DNA of 64,000 bases from Centroberyx gerrardi (Eukaryota; Chordata; Actinopteri; Beryciformes; Berycidae). Below the pieces are notes generated by a model that had not been told where the DNA came from, searched no databases, and saw nothing but the letters and a program-made list of their open reading frames with translations. Below are positions 59,543-64,000 of the stretch, one piece after another (the first letter of the stretch is position 1; the number at the start of each line of letters is the position of its first letter). A program made the position numbers and the translations under genes. The stretch spans positions 8,068,121-8,132,120 of the forward strand of contig NC_136012.1 of assembly GCF_048128805.1 (NCBI RefSeq). The letters run 5' to 3'.

Positions 59543-60011
59543 TTAAAGTCGAGATGAAATGAAAAATGCCTTTTTAACCCTTTTAGATCACATCCCCGGT
59601 CATATTGTGCACCTATTTAACAATATATGCCAAAAAAAATACAAAAAATCAATTTCTTTGTGTTCTTATATCAAAATTCAATCATGTTTTCTTCCTGTAA
59701 AACAAAATATGCCGTGTGCTTACGTAAGCATGCCCATAACCAATTTCAACCAATAATATCATGACATCCACCCATCAATCAATCTTCAACTTTTAGCGCA
59801 CAGAGCTAAGAGGCTAAGATTCATTAGTTAGCTAGCTAGCAACAGCATGGTACTTCGGTGTGTCTTCGGGTGTTATGACACACCCACTTTTCAACGTTCA
59901 AATCAAATTCCTCCCAACGTTATGTCCCGCCTGTCTTTCCTGTTTCACTCGGAAATACGTCACGATACGGAAGTTAGATACTCTCGAAATGCCGTTTCAC
60001 CTCGACTTTAA
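59543..60011. mobile_element. MITE with TTAAAGTCGAG terminal repeats
   Basis: The left end TTAAAGTCGAGATGAAATG and the right end, read in reverse complement, TTAAAGTCGAGGTGAAACGG, form inverted repeats around about 470 bp. The ends include TTAA. The interior holds only short non-homologous frames. Confidence 0.7.
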
Positions 60012-60595
60012 ATGTGAGGAAATGTGTCTAAAAAATGAAACTTTGAATTTGTGCCTCTCTATATTTTACTAATGCAATAGATGAGGCTTTTCACCCAGGC
60101 CATGGCATCATGATTTGCTACGGTTACTGCAGCTATGATGTAGCATGGGAAAATATCAGAGGAGAGTAGCAGTCTTCAACAGACAAGAGCATCTGCTGTC
60201 TGTAGCGGAGTGACCTAGTCTCAACAAGAAGGTGAAGACAGAACATGTATAGAGAGACAGAAGGGCAATGTGCGTATTTATCCCAGGAGAGGATGTGCAC
60301 TGCCTCAGGGACAGGTACATCATGACATAAGTTGTTGGCAACAGACCTTGAGCACATGAACTGTGTTGAGGTTACTACCACTTAAAGTCTTTTTCTCAAG
60401 AGAAAAGAAATGCTGTTAACACATGCAGTACATAATGTCTCTGTGGATTTGTCATTTTCATAGACCCTGTGCAAGTGTATTGTAGGTATTCCAGTAATCT
60501 CCTCTCGTAGACTTAAAGTCAGATATCTTTGCGATTACATGTGTCAAGAGTCTGGTGGAAGTTTCTGCCTACATTCCTATAGACCGGGGTAAACG

Positions 60596-60740
60596 CAGGT
60601 GTAATTAATAACATTAATGATGGTTCCATTCCGTAGCTGTTCCAGTGCCATTCCAATGAGCCAGCATGCACAATAGCAGGGCCCTGGCACTTGAACACCT
60701 AAATGGAACCATCATTAATGTTGTTAGTTACACCTGTGTT
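60596..60740. repeat. Palindromic hairpin element
   Basis: The left arm CAGGTGTAATTAATAACATT...GGTTCCATT and the right arm AATGGAACCATCATTAATG...TTACACCTG are near-perfect reverse complements of about 37 bp around a 70-bp loop. Confidence 0.8.
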
Positions 60741-61130
60741 TACCCTGCTATGACACATCAAAATGGCTGCTGTGACAAAGGTCTATTGTCTGTGCTGAAA
60801 GTCTGAACACAGTTGGGATAAAAGTGCTTGGAACTCCCTAAAAAAAAAAAAAGTGAAACTGGATCACCTATAGTATCACTTAGGGAATTTAAAAACCTCA
60901 TCAAGGGCCTTGAGGCAAATTTCTTTTTAAACTGTTCCTGCTTTTTATAGGCTATATTGAGTATTTATTTTATTTCTGTAATTTTGTATGTCAGTGTATT
61001 TTGGTTTGATGTTGGTTGTCTGCATCTTTTATGTACAGTTTTGTGCTGCTGTTTTTGGCCAGTGTGGAAGAAATTAAGCTTTAATCATTTATATATGCGT
61101 TAAGTAGGCTATATCATTCTTTCTTTAGTG

Positions 61131-61983
61131 TGTAACGAAGGCGCACTTCGTTACTAATCCTTTGCACTATTTGCACATTTGTATTGTACACTTATTGAAT
61201 AGTTTGCACAGCGTAATTTGCACAGCATTAATAATTGCACAGTCATGATTTTAGTGAATATACATTTTACTAAACATTTTAAGTTTAGTTGTGTGAGTTA
61301 TTTTATCTTGTCCTGCTGGATCAGCTACTCAGCATGGGCAACGATAATCTCCACCTGTAGAAGCAAACAAATGTTCAGTACTTCAGAACTTTTCATTGTT
61401 TGGTTGAATGTCATGATTTGGTATGGGCAAGTGCAATACTACACTGGTGCAATGTAAGGGTTTTAATTGTTGGTTCATGCAATCACTTACCTGTGCTGTC
61501 TTGTCTGTGTTCCAGGGTGTCCGAGCACCTATATATAGTCCGGGAGGGACCATATGATGGGATAGCAGAGGGGGGTTGTTGTGTGTTTGTTTGGACTAAA
61601 ATGTATATTGTTTATATGTTGCAGTATTTATTGTTTGAGAGCAACATCTGTTTAATTGTACAGTATGTATTAGATAGATATGTAAAATGGTATTTTAAAG
61701 GGGAAGTATATTGAATTGTTGAATGTCATTAAGTACACCCCTATAGTTGGCAGCATCCAGGTTAATTACCTAAGGCAGAGTATAAAAGGCTGCCAGTGTT
61801 TATCTGACTCTGCTGTTGGTAGGACCCTGGAGAGCTGCTCGCAGCTATGCCTCTCATTTTTGCTAACTAGTTTTGTTTTTGTCTTGTTATGTCATCTTTG
61901 TGGGTGAATAAACACCTTTTGGTTGCACCGTACCACCGCCTCTTTTGCTGTGAATCCAGCCGCTAATCGGGTCAAGCCTAACA
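61131..61983 (+). mobile_element. Putative solo LTR, 853 bp
   Basis: It begins TGTAACGAAGG and ends AAGCCTAACA. It has a TATAAAAGG at about 61781 and AATAAACACC at about 61908, at LTR-like spacing. The flanking pentamers (TAGTG and GTGTG) do not match exactly, so the limits are uncertain. Confidence 0.5.
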
Positions 61984-62189
61984 GTGTGTATCTGTTCAGA
62001 GTAGAAAACTACTGAATCTCTCATTTAACTTGTTTACCAGCTGTTAGTGCTCCGGTCCTGTCTCCAGAAGACAGTCAAGGACACAGGACTGATAAGACGG
62101 TGCCCTTATATCATTTTCTCTGCTTCTCTATTTAGAGAGCAAACGTATAAAGTTACTCAACTACAAGAGAACTGGAACTCAGCGGGTTT

Positions 62190-63178
62190 ATTGTAAGTTT
62201 AGTTTTATTTGTCATATGTAGGTTAACACAGGGTCAACAATACAATGAAAAGTACTGGACGAGAGTCAGGTCAGCTCAGCAGATAAGGCGACACGATAAG
62301 CAAAAAAAAATAATTTGACAAAATATAAGCAAAATATTAACAGAATATATACAAAATACAAAAATAGCAAAATATTAACAAAATATATATGCAGCAACCT
62401 TGGTGTTGCAGGAACAACAGTGCATTTGCGTGTGTGTGAGTGTTTGTGTATGTGTGCAATGTCGTTTGGAAAGTTGGTGAGTATGGGGGAGGAGGAGTAG
62501 GAGGAAATCCCTGACCTGGGCCTTTCACTCCTGCTTTTTCCTTCCCCTTTGTTTTGAGATATGTACATAAAAATGACAGTGTATTGCACAGAGGGTATGT
62601 ATCAGTCCTGGTTGAATAGCAGCAGTCCGTGGAATAGTGCAATTATTATCTAAATAGTGCAGACAAGCAGAAATGCAATGAGGGGTACCAATTTTATGAG
62701 TTCAGAAGTCTGATGGCCTGGTGGTAAAAACTGTTTTTAAGTCTGGTGGTGCGTGCAGCCATGCTCCAGTATCGTCTGCCAGACGGTAGCAAGGAGAACA
62801 GTCTGTGTGCTGGGTGGCTGTGGTCCTTGATGATATTGTGTGCCTTCCGCAGGCACCGCTGGTGGAAGATGTCCTGAATGGCAGGGAGTCCGTTGCCAGT
62901 GATGTGCTGTGCCGCTTTCACTACTCTCTGTAGTGATTTGCGACTGTGGGCAGAACAGTTTCCATACCACACTGTGATGCAGCCGGTCAGCAAGCTCTCG
63001 ATGGTGCTTCTGTAGAAGTTTGTGAGGATGTTGGCGTTCATACCAGACTTCCTCAGGAAATACAGCTGCTGGCGAGCTTTCTTGACAACGGTGTCTGTGT
63101 GTAGGTTCCAGGAGAGGTCCTCAGAGATGTGAACTCCGAGGAACTTGAAGCTGCTGACCCTTTCAATTGATAACCCTG
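62190..63178 (-). mobile_element. L2/CR1-like LINE, 3' end
   Basis: The minus-strand frame from about 63175 to 62697 reads 'VSSFKFLGVHISEDLSW', 'LYFLRKSGMNANILTNFYRS', 'LLTGCITVWYGNCSA', 'KAAQHITG' and 'TTRLKNSFYHQAIRLLNS', the C-terminal (thumb) part of a LINE reverse transcriptase. About 500 bp of 3' UTR follow to a TTTTATTTGTCATATG end. The 5' part is missing. The frame is open, so the copy is fairly young. The clade was assigned by recall only. Confidence 0.75.
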
Positions 63179-63272
63179 ACTGGTTATCAATAAACCCAGG
63201 TCTCTCTTGTAAAAGAGATTTTTAATCTCAATGGAACTTCCTGGTTGAATAAAGACTAATATAATATATTAC
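63179..63272 (+). repeat. LINE-type 3' tail fragment
   Basis: The phrase AGAGATTTTTAATCTCAATGG and GGTTGAATAAAG is the 3' end commonly found on fish LINE copies, here without coding sequence. Confidence 0.45.
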
Positions 63273-63292
63273 AATATATATATATATATATA

Positions 63293-63855
63293 CACTCACC
63301 GGCCACTTCATTAGGTACACCTTACTAATACTGGGTAGGTATCAGCTTTCAGCTCAGTGTCAACCGGCTACCAAAGTGACATCTGCCTCAAGGTTGGACG
63401 TGTTGCATTCTGAGATGCTTTTCTGCTCACCACAGTTGTAAAGAGGTTATCTGAGTTACTGTTGCCTTTCTATCAGCTCGAACCAGTCTGGCCATTCTCC
63501 TCTGACCTCTGCCATCAACAAGGCATTTTTGCCCAGAGAACTGCCGCTCACTGGATATTTTCTCTTTTTCGGACCGTTCTCTGTAAACCCTAGAGATGGT
63601 TGTGCGTGAAAATCCCAGTAGATCAGCAGTTTCTGAATTACTCAAACCAGCCCGTCTGGCACCAACAACCATGCCACGTTCAAAGTCACTTAAATCACCT
63701 TTCTTCCCCATTCTGATGCTTGGTTTGAACTTCAGCAGATCGTCTTGACCATGTCTACATGCCTAAATGCATTGAGTTGCTGCCACGTGATTGGCTGATT
63801 AGATAGTTGTGTTAACAAGCAGTTGAACAGATGTACCTAATGAAGTGGCCAGTGA

Positions 63856-63858
<3 letters not shown>
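63293..63858 (-). mobile_element. Internally deleted Tc1-like transposon
   Basis: The ends are CACTCACCGGCCACTTCATT and, in reverse complement, CACTCACTGGCCACTTCATT, flanked by TA within TA repeats on both sides, as expected for Tc1/mariner. The minus-strand frame 63711-63427 encodes the N-terminal 94 residues of a Tc1 transposase ('GDLSDFERGMVVGARRAGLS', helix-turn-helix DNA-binding part). The catalytic DDE domain is absent. At 566 bp it is a non-autonomous derivative. Confidence 0.85.

Positions 63859-63899
<41 letters not shown>
63859..63899. repeat. (TA)n microsatellite flanking the Tc1 element
   Basis: About 40 bp of TA. A shorter TA run lies on the other side (about 63274-63292). The transposon appears to have inserted into one TA tract and split it. 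Confidence 0.9.
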
Positions 63900-63901
<2 letters not shown>

Positions 63902-64000
63902 AGTTAGTGAAATATAAAGAGGCACAACCTTTGATTAAATTTGACAGAGATAAGGAGTGATCAACACATACTACCATATATCATATAGCCTTCAAAGTTT

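Noticed and set aside
62035-62100. Possible exon after TTGTTTACCAG with an open frame
   Set aside because: There is an acceptor-like start, but no recognised protein, no clear donor in phase and no partner exon.

Overview
The window is vertebrate nuclear DNA, almost certainly from a ray-finned (teleost) fish. The genes are split by GT-AG introns, the exons encode vertebrate protein families, and the space between them holds long CA/GT, AGT and TA microsatellites plus a fish-type mixture of transposons (L1, Tc1, DIRS, BEL/Pao, Penelope, an L2/CR1-like LINE and several short terminal-inverted-repeat elements). No bacterial features, CRISPR arrays or RNA genes were recognised.

Layout. 1-3,100 is intergenic with simple and dispersed repeats. 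3,147-5,195 holds a compact four-exon LC3C-type autophagy gene on the minus strand, with a TATA box and a poly(A) signal. 8,307-18,415 is a four-exon Dapper/DACT-family gene on the plus strand with a large last exon; it lacks the PDZ-binding C-terminus normal for the family. 19,833-23,279 is ttc9c (TPR protein) on the minus strand, whose first coding exon appears to be only 12 nt. 23,990-32,759 and 41,536-49,696 are two complete eight-exon genes for a high-affinity choline transporter 1-like (SLC5A7-like) protein, both on the minus strand and both predicted to encode 555 residues.

The centre of the window is a tandem segmental duplication. Each unit carries, in transcription order, a decayed remnant of a further slc5a7-like gene, an intact slc5a7-like gene, and the ttc9c promoter with its first exon. 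Unit 1 (about 22.9-34.9 kb) still reaches the body of ttc9c; unit 2 (about 35.7-53.5 kb) has an orphan ttc9c exon with a broken splice donor. The two units have since collected different insertions: a DIRS-like element in unit 1; a BEL/Pao fragment, a 5'-truncated L1 with target-site duplication, a head-to-head Penelope pair, a 579-bp inverted-repeat element and a solo LTR in unit 2. Exons 1 and 7 are identical between the two transporters and exons 4, 5 and 8 almost so, but exons 2 and 3 differ at about 6-8% of sites, which suggests gene conversion.

53.7-64 kb contains no host gene that I can support. It is a field of nested repeats: two putative solo LTRs, several inverted-repeat elements, a 15-bp target-site duplication around a small LINE tail, an L2/CR1-like LINE 3' end, and an internally deleted Tc1 element inserted in a TA repeat. 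The exon models were assembled by hand from splice consensus, reading phase and family similarity; none has been tested by alignment software or transcripts.
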